Shown: piece after piece, positions 62,902 to 64,000 of the stretch
How positions within the stretch are numbered: position 1 is the first letter of the stretch
How the letters are laid out: the number at the start of each line of letters is the position of its first letter
Source: Symbiodinium natans
Lineage: Eukaryota; Sar; Dinophyceae; Suessiales; Symbiodiniaceae
DNA length: 64,000 bases
NCBI GenBank assembly: GCA_905221605.1
Contig: CAJNDS010000300.1
Coordinates: 1 to 64,000 of the forward strand
Direction: 5' to 3'
Position numbers and translations under genes: made by a program
Notes under the pieces: generated by a model
The model's input: the letters and a program-made list of their open reading frames with translations, nothing else
The model's database searches: none
What the model was told of the DNA's origin: nothing

Positions 62902-64000
62902 CTGAAGCCGCTTGCCTGGTTTCAGAGGCTTCGAGAGGGAAGCTGCTACGCAGCTGGGCTCTCATTCGTCGGCTCGGCTGTCACCTTCCCCAACTAACTC
63001 AGATGGCAGGTTCACGGGGGAAGTGTAGAACCTGCAAACCTGCACCCACCAAATCACCAAGCAGACCAGGTTCAGCGTTTCGGTGGTGTCGACTCTCATG
63101 CTCGCACACAGCAGCAAGGATCCAAAGGGTGGTTGTAGAGATTATGGTTTACAGTCGGGTCTTAAACTTCGGGGTGTTCGGGTTGGCGTGAGGGCTTCGA
63201 ACAGTTCGAGAATTTCGGATCTAGGGTTTCAGCAGCACTTCCACTTGGGGGCCTCCTGGAGCGCAGCAGCATTTGCACCAGATCGACAACATGCAACCCC
63301 CTCAAGCATTCCGGGAAGCCTCACAAGCCTCCTAGCAGGAATCTCGCCCATCACCCATCAACAGGTCACACAGGCCTCTCAACAAGCATCGCATTCGAGA
63401 CACTATGGACAACACCCTACAAAATCCTGCCAATGTTGTAAGGGATTTGAAAAGCATACACTGCAGCATCCAGCTGCAGTCGCACTTGTCTCCAACTGGA
63501 ATGGCACACATAGACTCTAGGGATTGCTTGACGCATGATGCGATTCCCACCATAGCTGACCTGAAAAATTTACGAGCTACAACGCCGTTTGCCTCTCAGG
63601 AAAGGCACGGGTGGTTATGCGAGTAGCACATAAGGTGGTTTTCGGTTCGGGGCGGGGCGTAGGGGGGTTTAGGGGGGCAAACCAGCACCTTGCCGGACCC
63701 TACAACAGACCATGGTCTCGAAAACAGTGTAACTGTAAATACCCGATGATTCTTGGAGGGCTGGTGCCTGAAAGCCAGCTGCCCCAAGCAAAACCCCAAA
63801 CCCGTTCGGCAGCCTGCCTCGTCGCTCGCCTTGCTGGGTGCAGCGGCCTCTGCATTCCCATTCTCCTGCGCCACAGGAGGTGGGCAGCAACATCGCTGGC
63901 AAAGCACGGGCAACTTCGAAGGCAGCCTCCTTCTGTTCAAGGAGTGGCGTCTCTTCTGGACCTTTGGTCTCCTGGAAGGGGCAACGCACGGCAGCACGGC
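62902..64000. other. Right edge; possible minus-strand exon
   Basis: A minus-strand frame near 63850-63989 (ETPLLEQKEAAFEVARALPA) looks coding and may belong to a gene entering from the right. CTCTCATGCTCGCACACAGC near 63095 resembles the array-border tag at 18.1 and 41.9 kb. The rest shows nothing recognisable. Confidence 0.3.

Overview
This is nuclear DNA from a eukaryote, most probably a dinoflagellate. Four things point there: pervasive plant/alveolate-type telomeric 7-mers (TTTAGGG) inside the sequence; small exons joined by GC-AG as well as GT-AG introns with a G after the acceptor; a 37-residue LANTAW-type helical-repeat protein of a kind abundant in dinoflagellate proteomes; and one-way gene order. 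Every gene or exon I could support reads on the minus strand over about 64 kb. No rRNA, tRNA, CRISPR or bacterial feature was recognised. Species assignment is inference.

Layout, left to right. 0-0.4 kb: minisatellite and variant telomeric array. 0.7-2.4 kb: CCCH zinc-finger protein. 4.3-5.9 kb: BTB/POZ-BACK gene in three exons. 7.75-10.5 kb: a composite block with inverted ends, holding a 21-bp minisatellite and a roughly 101-bp inverted satellite. 15.1-17.1 kb: stop-interrupted 37-residue-repeat gene. 17.9-19.0 kb: exons of an unknown gene. 21.9-23.3 kb: 19-residue-repeat/coiled-coil protein. 25.1-25.9 kb: 2-oxoglutarate/Fe(II) oxygenase-like gene. 26.5-30.4 kb: isolated exons, one intron being built almost wholly of telomeric repeats. 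30.7-39.5 kb: a CobW/ZNG1-type GTPase gene that I pieced together from about 16 exons. 40.7-41.05 kb: PAN/Apple-like Cys-rich exon. 45.9-47.9 kb: intact DEAD-box helicase. 48.8-50.4 kb: MGRN1/LUL-like RING E3 ligase. 52-63 kb: exon islands between telomeric arrays, mostly of unknown product.

The large ORFs found in the satellites and microsatellites are products of their repeat structure, not genes. At least six families of short fold-back (MITE-like) elements lie mostly in introns. One family has seven copies with variable 2-bp target duplications.

The main unexpected structure is the relation between interstitial telomeric repeats and splicing. Many exons sit in the short gap between a CCCTAAA array and a TTTAGGG array. 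Six proposed 5' splice sites are the GTTTAG of the repeat itself. Some acceptors lie a few bases from CCCTAAA. A second is the repeat protein at 15-17 kb. Its conserved Trp codon takes only five forms (CGG, CAG, TGA, TGG, CGA) at 15 of 15 sites, all interconvertible by transitions. Exon models are manual reads without transcript support.
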